From positions 1,984,001-2,048,000 of the forward strand of contig CAVVFO010000002.1 of the NCBI GenBank assembly GCA_963747595.1: a DNA stretch of 64,000 bases, read 5' to 3'. This DNA comes from Oleiagrimonas sp963747595. GTDB lineage: Bacteria; Pseudomonadota; Gammaproteobacteria; Xanthomonadales; Rhodanobacteraceae. The first letter of the stretch is position 1. Each line of letters opens with the position of its first letter. The position numbers and the translations under genes are program-made. This document shows, one piece after another, positions 8,248-16,132 of this stretch. The notes below the pieces were generated by a model that worked only from the letters and a program-made list of their open reading frames with translations, was not told the DNA's origin and did not search any database.

Positions 8248-10503
8248 ATGATCATGGCGACATCCAATGCACCCGCGCCCCCATCCGACACATCGGTCAT
8301 CGGCGGCACGTTCGACCGTGTGGAGGGTCCGCTGAAGGTCAGCGGCCGTGCCTATTACACGTCGGACTACAATTTTCCCGGCCTGCTGTACGCCGTCCCG
8401 GTGTGCGCCACCATCGCCGCGGGCCGCATCCAGCATATCGACACCATCACCGCGGCCGGGATGCCCGGCGTGCAGGAGATCTTCACGCGCCGGAATATCG
8501 GCCCGCTGCATCGTGTGCCCGAGGACGCAGAGGGTCTGACCCTGGATGAGCACCGCCCGCCGCTGGCCGACGACACCATCCGCTACTGGGGCCAGTACGT
8601 GGCCCTGGTGGTCGCCGACACCTTCGAGCAGGCCACCGCGGCGGCACGGCGGGTACAGGTGGACTACACGGAGAAACAGCCGGACGTCCGCCACCGGCTC
8701 AGCGCCGACGACACACCCGATGTGGACTCCGAACGCGGCGACGCGGCGTCGGCCTACGACACTGCCGCGGTGCAGGTGGACCACACCTACACCACACCGG
8801 CGGAAACCCACAACCCGATCGAGCTGCACGCCAGTGTGGCCACATGGGACGGGCACGACTTCACGCTGTACGAGACCACGCAGTCGATCATGAATCACCG
8901 CGCGGTGATGGCATACATGCTGGGCGTGGCCACCAAGCGGGTGCGCATTCTCATGCATTATCTGGGCTCGGGTTTCGGCGGCAAGCTGTGGCCGTGGCCG
9001 CACGCGCTGCTGGCCGCTGCCGCCGCACGCAATCTGCATCGGCCGATCAAGCTGGTGGTGTCGCGCAAGATGATGTTCGAGGACGTCGGCCACCGCGCCG
9101 TCACGCAGCAACGCATGCGCCTGGGTGCGAAAAAGAACGGCACGCTGGTCTCGCTGCGCCAGGATTACATCTACCACTGCGCCATGGATGATCGCAGCAA
9201 GGAAAACTGCGGCGAAGCCACTCCCTACCTGTGGTCCACGCCCAACCTGCGCGTGACCAGCGCCTACGCACGCCGCAACGTCGGCCCCAATACGGCCATG
9301 CGCGGGCCTGGTGCCGTACCCGGCCTGTTCGCGGTGGAATCGGCCATGGACGAGCTGGCCGTGGCGCTGCACATGGACCCTGTGCAGCTGCGCCTGCACA
9401 ACGAACCGGAGGTCGACGAAAGCAACGACCTGCCGTTCTCCTCGCGTCACATGAAAGAATGCCTCACCGCCGGTGCCAGAACCTTCGGCTGGGATCGGCG
9501 CAATCCCGCCATCGGCTCCATGCGCAGCGACGACGGCACGGTGCTGGGCTGGGGCATGGCGGGCTGCTCGTGGATGGCCAAACGGCTGCCGGCGCAGGTG
9601 GCAGTGGAGTTGAACGCGGACAATTCGGCCAAGGTCGTCAGCGCCACCCAGGACATCGGCACCGGCACCTACACCGTGCTGGCACAGCTGGTGGCCGAAC
9701 AGACCGGCATCCCGCTGGATCGCATCAATGTGGTCATCGGCGATTCCGAGCTGCCGCCGGGGCCGCTGTCCGGCGGCTCCATGGTCACGGCCTCTGTGAT
9801 CCCGGCCACGCACAGAGCCGTGCAGTCCGCCATCCGGCAGCTGCTGCAGACCGCCACGGGCACGGGCGCACCGTTCGACGGCGCGTCCGTCGACGCCCTG
9901 GCGCTGAGCCAGGGTCGCATCCACCGCAGGAACCAGCCGGCAGCCACTGGACAACACTTCGGCCAGCTGCTGGCCGACGCCGACATCGCCCGCGTCACCG
10001 GCATCGGCAAGTCGCTATCCAGCAGCAAGGATGCCGACGCGGACAAGGTATCGATCCATTCCTACGGCGCGCATTTCGTGGAGATCACCTGGCAGCCGCA
10101 GATCGCGCGCCTGCGCGTGAACCGCGTGGTCACGTACATCGATGGCGGCCGCATCATCAACGCCAAGACCGGTCGCAACCAGATCGAGGGTGCCATCGTC
10201 ATGGGCGTCGGCATGGCCATGCTGGAAGACACGCAATACGACCCGCGCAACGGGGCGCCGATCAATGCCAACCTGGCCGACTACCTGATGGCCACGCACG
10301 CCGACCAGCCGCAGATCGACGTCACCTTTCTCGATTATCCCGACTATGCACTCAATCCGCTGGGCGCGCGCGGCATCGGCGAAATCGGCCTGGCCGGCGT
10401 GGCCCCGGCGATTGCCAACGCCGTGTATCACGCCACCGGAGTGCGCGTGCGCGATCTGCCGATCCGCATCGAGGATCTGCTTGGTTCCGATGTCACGGCT
10501 TGA
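8248..10503 (+). CDS. paoC: Aldehyde oxidase molybdenum-binding subunit (PaoC/YagR-like)
   Basis: Catalytic subunit carrying the molybdopterin cytosine dinucleotide. The 751-residue protein begins after a short linker with GGTFDRVEGPLKVSGRA, and contains the cofactor-binding segments SGFGGKLW near 240, AMRGPGAVPG and QDIGTGTYTVLAQ. The catalytic glutamate is predicted at Glu712 in GARGIGEIGLAG. Two ATGs (8248, 8254) are possible starts; neither has a strong ribosome site. Natural substrates in E. coli are aromatic and other aldehydes; substrate here is unknown. It is followed by the maturation factor gene. Confidence 0.92.
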   Translation: MIMATSNAPAPPSDTSVIGGTFDRVEGPLKVSGRAYYTSDYNFPGLLYAVPVCATIAAGRIQHIDTITAAGMPGVQEIFTRRNIGPLHRVPEDAEGLTLDEHRPPLADDTIRYWGQYVALVVADTFEQATAAARRVQVDYTEKQPDVRHRLSADDTPDVDSERGDAASAYDTAAVQVDHTYTTPAETHNPIELHASVATWDGHDFTLYETTQSIMNHRAVMAYMLGVATKRVRILMHYLGSGFGGKLWPWPHALLAAAAARNLHRPIKLVVSRKMMFEDVGHRAVTQQRMRLGAKKNGTLVSLRQDYIYHCAMDDRSKENCGEATPYLWSTPNLRVTSAYARRNVGPNTAMRGPGAVPGLFAVESAMDELAVALHMDPVQLRLHNEPEVDESNDLPFSSRHMKECLTAGARTFGWDRRNPAIGSMRSDDGTVLGWGMAGCSWMAKRLPAQVAVELNADNSAKVVSATQDIGTGTYTVLAQLVAEQTGIPLDRINVVIGDSELPPGPLSGGSMVTASVIPATHRAVQSAIRQLLQTATGTGAPFDGASVDALALSQGRIHRRNQPAATGQHFGQLLADADIARVTGIGKSLSSSKDADADKVSIHSYGAHFVEITWQPQIARLRVNRVVTYIDGGRIINAKTGRNQIEGAIVMGVGMAMLEDTQYDPRNGAPINANLADYLMATHADQPQIDVTFLDYPDYALNPLGARGIGEIGLAGVAPAIANAVYHATGVRVRDLPIRIEDLLGSDVTA

Positions 10504-10584
10504 GATCGGAACGCATCGCAGGACACGCATGGGGGTCACGTCGCGCGGGCCCTCCGCCGCGAAAATCATCGTCCGGATGCGCGC

Positions 10585-11697
10585 GTGAACGTCTCCCAGG
10601 AACTGACCACGCTTCTGGCCGGCCTCGACGATCTGCGCGCGCGGAACTTCGCCGGCGGCGCCGCACTGGCGACCATCACCCGCACCCGCGGCGCCACTTT
10701 CCGCCACGCCGGTGCCAGCATGCTGGTGCATGGCGACGGTTCGGTGCTGTGCGAGCTGTCCGGTGGCTGCCCGCAGCGCGATATCGTACAACGCGCGCGC
10801 GCCGTCATCGACAGCGGACACGCGCAGCTGGCGCGCTATGACGCCCAGCATGGCCTGGACGTGATGATGGAGATGGGCTGCGATGGCGAACTGGAGGTGC
10901 TGATCGAACCGATCCATCCCTCTGCACCGACGGGGTGGCTGGATGCGCTCCGCACGTGCCGCCAAGCGCGACGCCCCGCGGTGCTCGCCACGGTCTTCGC
11001 GCGCGCCGGCCAATGCACGCAACCCGGACCGCGGCGACTGGTCTGGGATGGCGATATCCGGTATGAGGCACTGGATGATGCCGCCCTGCGTACGCCCATT
11101 GCCGAACACGCAGCCGGGCTGGATGCCCGCGCCGATACGCGCACGCTGGAGAGCCCGGAGGGGCCGGTCGACATTCTGTTCGAGGCGCTGCTGCCGCAGC
11201 ACGCACTATTGCTGATCGGGACCGGTGCCGGTCCACGGGCATTGGCACGTCTCGGCGTGCAGATGGGCTGGCATGTGACTGTTGCCGCGAGTGACGCGAC
11301 GGCGCTGGCAAGATGCGACCTGCCGCCCGCGGTCCACCGTATCGCCGCTGCGCCGCGCGCACTGGCCGCTCGGCTCACGCTGGATGCCGCCACATCCGCG
11401 CTGGTGATGACGCACAATCTGCAGCAGGACATCGATTACCTGAATGCTCTGCGCGCAGCTCCCCTGGCCTATCTGGGTGCGCTCGGCTCACGTGAACGCG
11501 CCACGCGCATGCGTGCGGCGACGCGCCTGGACACCGATCAGCTGCACGCCCCCGCGGGGCTGGACATCGGCTCGGAAACGCCGCAGGAAATCGCGGTCGC
11601 CGTCGCCGCCGAACTGCTGGCACACATCAACCGGCGGACCGGCGGACCGCTGCACCGTCACGACGGGCCGATCCACGGCAATGGGCCGTGGCGATGA
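10585..11697 (+). CDS. paoD: XdhC/CoxI-family molybdoenzyme maturation factor (PaoD-like)
   Basis: Chaperone that binds the molybdenum cofactor, has it sulfurated and inserts it into the catalytic subunit. The 370-residue protein has an N-terminal XdhC/CoxI region with the conserved cysteine in ELSGGCPQRDI near residue 58 and a Rossmann-like C-terminal part (LLIGTGAGPRALARLG, then YLGALGSRERATRM). It starts with GTG at 10585; no ATG gives family-like sequence. Its stop overlaps the mocA start by four bases, matching the functional pairing of cytosine-cofactor synthesis and insertion. Confidence 0.88.
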   Translation: MNVSQELTTLLAGLDDLRARNFAGGAALATITRTRGATFRHAGASMLVHGDGSVLCELSGGCPQRDIVQRARAVIDSGHAQLARYDAQHGLDVMMEMGCDGELEVLIEPIHPSAPTGWLDALRTCRQARRPAVLATVFARAGQCTQPGPRRLVWDGDIRYEALDDAALRTPIAEHAAGLDARADTRTLESPEGPVDILFEALLPQHALLLIGTGAGPRALARLGVQMGWHVTVAASDATALARCDLPPAVHRIAAAPRALAARLTLDAATSALVMTHNLQQDIDYLNALRAAPLAYLGALGSRERATRMRAATRLDTDQLHAPAGLDIGSETPQEIAVAVAAELLAHINRRTGGPLHRHDGPIHGNGPWR

Positions 11698-12308
11698 GCG
11701 GCGCAACCATGGACCCCTGCCTGATTGTTCTGGCGGCCGGTCGGTCGCGCCGCTTCGGCACCCCCAAGCAATTGGCCTCCGTGCATGGCGAATCACTGCT
11801 GCGCCGCGCCGCACGGCACGCCGCCGCAACCGGCCTTCCGGTCATCGTGGTGCTGGGTGCTCATGCGCCGTCCGTGCGCGCCGTCCTCGATAGTCTGCCG
11901 CTGGAGGTGATCGTGAATCCCGCCTGGATCGAGGGCATGGGCAGCTCCATCGCCTGCGGCATGCGCCAAATGCAGACGCGTCGTCCGGACTGCAGCGGCG
12001 TGCTGATATGTCTGGCCGATCAACCCCTGGTCGACACGAACGCATTGAATCGGCTGCTCGATGCCCACCGGCGCGCCCCCGAGCGCATCATCTGCGCCGA
12101 TCATGGTGCCGTGTGCGGCCCGCCGTGCCTGTTCCCGCGGGGGATGTTTGCCTCGCTGGCACGCCTGCACGGGCATCGAGGTGCCCGCTCGGTGCTGCGC
12201 CGGCATGCCAGCAGCATCGACACCATGCCCATGCCCGCAGCCGCCCGGGACATCGATACGGTCGATGATCTGGATCATGTCCGCGCACACCTCGCACGTC
12301 ATGAATGA
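11694..12308 (+). CDS. mocA: Molybdenum cofactor cytidylyltransferase MocA
   Basis: MocA joins CMP to Mo-molybdopterin, giving the MCD cofactor specific to xanthine-oxidase-family enzymes such as the neighbouring PaoABC. The 204-residue protein has the nucleotide-binding loop LAAGRSRRFGTPKQL near residues 13-27 and CLADQPLVD near 105, typical of this NTP-transferase family. The combination of MobA-like fold with position after an XdhC-type gene separates it from MobA. The start at 11694 overlaps paoD; an in-frame ATG at 11709 is an alternative. Confidence 0.9.
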   Translation: MSGATMDPCLIVLAAGRSRRFGTPKQLASVHGESLLRRAARHAAATGLPVIVVLGAHAPSVRAVLDSLPLEVIVNPAWIEGMGSSIACGMRQMQTRRPDCSGVLICLADQPLVDTNALNRLLDAHRRAPERIICADHGAVCGPPCLFPRGMFASLARLHGHRGARSVLRRHASSIDTMPMPAAARDIDTVDDLDHVRAHLARHE

Positions 12309-12403
12309 GCGATGGTCCGCACCCGGCACCGTGCCCACCCGACTGTTCGCCCCATGGTTTAATTGCCGTTTGCGGCCAATCCGCGATTGCAGTCGTGGGT
12401 GAC

Positions 12404-14560
12404 ATGGACCTAGCGGCGATCAGAAAACGCGCGGGCGCCCTGTGGTGGCGGCTGGTCGCCTCCGACCCCGGGTTGCTGCGTCTGGGCTTTGCCGCGCGCG
12501 GAACGGTGACAGCCGCATCTGCGCTGGGCGTTCTTTACGCCCTGGGCAAATTCGATGGTCAGCCATCGTCGGCGCTGTTCATGGCCGTCGTGGCAGCGCT
12601 GATTGCCTCGGTGATGGTCAATGACCCGACGCCGCGGCAACAAAAAATCACCACGCTCATGCTGCCTCTGCCGGCCGCCGTCACCATTGCGCTGGGCTCG
12701 TGGCTGGCCTCTTCTCGGATTGCCGGCGATGCCGTGTTCGTGGGCGTCATTTTCGTGGCCGTGTACCTGCGCCGCTTCGGGCCGCGTGGTTTCGCGCTGG
12801 GCATGTTTGGCTTCATCACGTATTTTTTCTCGCTATTCCTGCATGCGCGGTTGACGCAACTTCCCTGGTTGATGATGGCGCTGGTCATCGGCATCGGCTG
12901 CGCATACATCATGCGGTTCGTGCTGTTTCCCGAGCGCCCCTGGCGGCGTATTGCACGCATGCTGCGTGCCTTCCGTGTGCGCGTCGGACGCATTCTCGAT
13001 GCGGTGCACGATGCGATCGGCAGCGGCGCGGACGACGACAAAGCCCGCCCGATGATCCGTCGTCGCGTGGCGCAGATGAACGAAACGGCGCTGATGATCG
13101 AGGACGAGCTGCGATCACTGACGCGCGGCGATGTCCGCGCGGAATCCGACGACGACCAGAACCTGACCCTCAGGTTGTTCGACATCGAACTGGCGGCCGA
13201 CCGGATTGCCATCGTCAGCCGCGAGGCGCCGCCCGCCTCCGAACGCGCCACGGTGCAACGCATGCTGCATCGATTGCGGCAGATCGCGAATCGGAAACAT
13301 CAGGACGCCGCTGCGCCTGACCTCACCGACATCGAAACGCTCGCGAAGCAGCCGATGCGTTTCGCCCTGGAGGACCTGCAGCGGGCGCTGCGCGACGCAC
13401 CCCGCGCAGAGGCACTGCGTGATCTGCGCTCGGAGACGCGCACACAGCACGATCAGGAGCACGGCGAAAACGACGACGACAACGAGACGCAAGAGACGGA
13501 AGGTCTGCGTTTCAGCACGCGTCAGGCGATCCAGGTGGCTGTCGCCGGTGCCCTGGCCATCGCCGCCGGCGAATTCATTTCGCCACAACGCTGGTATTGG
13601 TCCGCCATCACGGCATTCATCGTGTTCACCGGGACCAGCTCTCGCGGCGAGACGCTGGCCAAAGGATGGCAACGTGTGGCGGGCACGCTATTCGGGGTCG
13701 GCGCCGGCATCCTCGTGGCGACCGCCCTGAACGGTCATGCCGGGGTTTCTCTCGGGTTGATCTTCGTCTGCATCTTCCTGGGGTTCTACTTCTTCCAGAT
13801 CTCCTATGGGCTGATGATCTTCTGGATCACCATCATGCTGTCGTTGCTTTACGGGATGCGCGGCATGTTCAGCGTGCACCTTCTGCTCTTGCGGCTGGAA
13901 GAAACTGCAGCAGGTGCGCTGATTGGCGTCCTGGTGGCCATATTCGTGCTGCCAAACAGCACGCGCGAGGCGGTGGTGCAGGCCAGTACCGATTATCTGC
14001 AGCGACTCGCCGCGGTAGTGCAATTGTGTGGAGACTGGCTCTGCGACCATGATCGTCAGGGCGATCCCATGGTGGAGTCGCATCATCTGGATCAAGCCTT
14101 CCAGCAACTGCGTGAGGCCGCCAACCCACTGACCCGCGACCTTGCCGGTGCCTTCGGCGGACGCCGACCCTCACGTCGCTGGCTGCGGACGCTGCTGGCA
14201 AGCCGCTATCACGCACGGCGCCTGGCCCGGTTGAGCAGCAACATCTCGCCCGCACGCAGTGATGCGGCCGCAAGCAGATTGTTTGACGAGACCACCACAC
14301 GGATCTGCGCCGAGATACATGCCTTGTCGCAACGCCCGCAGCCAGAGGACGAGACGGATACGGCCGTGGAGGATATGCTGAACCGTCTGCATCTCGAGCT
14401 GCGCCAATCCGGGTCTGCGCAGCGAGATGCCGCCCGCTGTCTCGACCACATCCACGCACTGGTGCGGATCCTGTCGCGCGATTTCAATATCCGCCGCATG
14501 AGACGAAACCCTGACGAAAAGCCGCCGGCCTCCGAATCCAACCAGGTGCATGCCTCATGA
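12404..14560 (+). CDS. FUSC-family (YccS/AaeB-type) inner-membrane protein
   Basis: A 718-residue member of the fusaric-acid-resistance/aromatic-acid exporter group, here of unknown substrate. It has two membrane blocks (about residues 25-170 and 370-530), each with about five or six hydrophobic segments. A cytoplasmic region lies between them, and a C-terminal cytoplasmic domain follows. The linker before the second block is strikingly acidic (GENDDDNETQETEG near 353-366). The ATG at 12404 is chosen because the membrane region begins soon after; upstream in-frame codons add non-hydrophobic sequence lying in the promoter region. Its stop overlaps the next gene by four bases. Confidence 0.85.
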   Translation: MDLAAIRKRAGALWWRLVASDPGLLRLGFAARGTVTAASALGVLYALGKFDGQPSSALFMAVVAALIASVMVNDPTPRQQKITTLMLPLPAAVTIALGSWLASSRIAGDAVFVGVIFVAVYLRRFGPRGFALGMFGFITYFFSLFLHARLTQLPWLMMALVIGIGCAYIMRFVLFPERPWRRIARMLRAFRVRVGRILDAVHDAIGSGADDDKARPMIRRRVAQMNETALMIEDELRSLTRGDVRAESDDDQNLTLRLFDIELAADRIAIVSREAPPASERATVQRMLHRLRQIANRKHQDAAAPDLTDIETLAKQPMRFALEDLQRALRDAPRAEALRDLRSETRTQHDQEHGENDDDNETQETEGLRFSTRQAIQVAVAGALAIAAGEFISPQRWYWSAITAFIVFTGTSSRGETLAKGWQRVAGTLFGVGAGILVATALNGHAGVSLGLIFVCIFLGFYFFQISYGLMIFWITIMLSLLYGMRGMFSVHLLLLRLEETAAGALIGVLVAIFVLPNSTREAVVQASTDYLQRLAAVVQLCGDWLCDHDRQGDPMVESHHLDQAFQQLREAANPLTRDLAGAFGGRRPSRRWLRTLLASRYHARRLARLSSNISPARSDAAASRLFDETTTRICAEIHALSQRPQPEDETDTAVEDMLNRLHLELRQSGSAQRDAARCLDHIHALVRILSRDFNIRRMRRNPDEKPPASESNQVHAS

Positions 14561-15036
14561 CCCAAACTGAAAGGAATCATCACGGCAAGCACGCCTCGTG
14601 GTGGCAATTGTATCTGCACGGCCTCGATGTGTCGGTGCGTGGAAATGCCCAGGCGTTCGGGTTCTCGATCCTGATCACGGTCAGCTACGGTATCGTCTCG
14701 ACATCGACGGACAAGCCCTCCTCGCTCGAGCTGGTCGGCTTTGCGCTGTCGGCGGTGGCCGCCTTCACGCTGTTGAACATGTTGATCGCCTATCGCAAAT
14801 CCCTCCAAGCGGATGAGGTGGAAAAAACCTCCATCATGCTGGTGGCGACGGCCACGGACTTTCTCTCGGTCAGCGCCGGCCTTGGTGTCGTGTTTGCCGC
14901 CACGGCGTTGTTCCATGACTGGGTGCCCTGGATCGTGTCACCGTTCCTGATGGGACTGGCCTACGGCCTGGTGCAGGCGCTGCAGATCGCATTCACGCGA
15001 CACCGCGCCGACGAAAACGATTCACAATCCTCCTGA
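14557..15036 (+). CDS. Small multi-pass membrane protein of unknown function
   Basis: A 159-residue protein with about four hydrophobic segments (near residues 30-45, 55-75, 88-112 and 118-145) and charged ends. I do not recognise a family. It overlaps the FUSC gene by four bases and is followed after 40 bases by the MscS-type channel gene, so the three are probably one transcript. A role as an accessory subunit of either membrane neighbour is possible but unsupported by motif evidence. Confidence 0.8.
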   Translation: MTQTERNHHGKHASWWQLYLHGLDVSVRGNAQAFGFSILITVSYGIVSTSTDKPSSLELVGFALSAVAAFTLLNMLIAYRKSLQADEVEKTSIMLVATATDFLSVSAGLGVVFAATALFHDWVPWIVSPFLMGLAYGLVQALQIAFTRHRADENDSQSS

Positions 15037-15076
15037 AACGGCTGCCGATGGCCCACGGGCGACGACATTTACGCGG

Positions 15077-15964
15077 ATGATTACCATGCTGGACAAGGCT
15101 TTTTCACTCGGTGCCCAGCATCTGCTCACCGCTGCCGTCATCGTTCTGATCACGATGGCGCTGGCGCATCTGGTGCGCTGGGGCATCAACCATGCGATCC
15201 GGCGGCAGGCAGCGGACGCCAATCACGATCCGACCAGCCTGCTGTTCAGCCGGCGCATCTCCATGGCCGTGGTGTATCTGGTCGGCATCGGTCTGGCGCT
15301 GGCACAGTTTCCACGGTTCCGGGATCTGGGCCATTCGCTGATCGCCGGCGCCGGCGTGATCACCCTGGTCGCCGGTCTGGCCTCGCAGCAGGTGCTCGGC
15401 AACATCATGAGCGGCATCCTGATCGTCATCTTCAAGCCGTTCCGGCTCAACGACCGGATTACGCTCAACGGCATGACCGGTACGGTGGAGGACATCAACC
15501 TGCGCCAGATCGTGCTGCGCGACCTGGAGAACAACCGCATCGTGGTGCCCAACTCGATGGTCAGCACCAATGCGCTGATCAACTTCAATCACACCGACAC
15601 GCGCAGCTGCAAGACCATCCAGATCGGCATCGGCTACAACAGCGACATCGATCTGGCGCTGGCCATCATGGTGGATGAGGTTCTCCAGCATCCGCTGCAT
15701 ATCGACGCGCGCACACCCGAGCAGACCGCCGACGGCACGCCGGAGGTGGTGGCGCGGGTGGTCGAGCTGGGCGAATCCGCCGTCGTCGTCAAGGTGTGGG
15801 CGTGGGCCAGGGACGCCGCGGACGGCTTCGTCATGACCTGCGATCTGTTGAAAAGCATCAAGCAACGATTCGATCGCGAAGGCATCGTCATTCCCTTCCC
15901 GCAGCGCAGCGTCACCATGGTGCCGGCGTCGCAGGGCGCGCCCGGGCCGCAGACAGCCGGTTGA
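15077..15964 (+). CDS. Small-conductance mechanosensitive channel family protein
   Basis: A 295-residue MscS-fold channel. Two to three N-terminal membrane helices lead into the pore-lining helix AGAGVITLVAGLASQQVLGNIMSG (cited as its ends, near residues 90-118). The family's beta domain follows (IFKPFRLNDRITLNG..., GTVEDINLRQIVLRD), with VPNSMVSTNALINF near 158. This order is diagnostic of MscS proteins, which open on membrane tension and release solutes. It lacks the large N-terminal domain of MscK/YbdG relatives. Start 15077 is the first ATG; 15086 is equally possible. The 168-base gap that follows holds a short hairpin at 16099-16114 and the ligD ribosome site. Confidence 0.9.
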   Translation: MITMLDKAFSLGAQHLLTAAVIVLITMALAHLVRWGINHAIRRQAADANHDPTSLLFSRRISMAVVYLVGIGLALAQFPRFRDLGHSLIAGAGVITLVAGLASQQVLGNIMSGILIVIFKPFRLNDRITLNGMTGTVEDINLRQIVLRDLENNRIVVPNSMVSTNALINFNHTDTRSCKTIQIGIGYNSDIDLALAIMVDEVLQHPLHIDARTPEQTADGTPEVVARVVELGESAVVVKVWAWARDAADGFVMTCDLLKSIKQRFDREGIVIPFPQRSVTMVPASQGAPGPQTAG

Positions 15965-16132
15965 GGAATCGGCCCGGTGCAACGGCAAGCGAGGATCGGC
16001 ACGCAGTCATCGCGCACATGTCGAAGTGTCGAAGCATGCGGTCATCGACTCACAGTGTATTCACGCGCCGTGATCACACTGGTCATGGAATGACCCGCCG
16101 CCTCTTTTGAGGCGCATGAGCGATGCGAGGCC

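Noticed and set aside
7210..9957. A 915-codon minus-strand open frame across paoB-paoC.
   Set aside because: Antisense shadow of well supported Mo-enzyme genes; no domain, no ribosome site.
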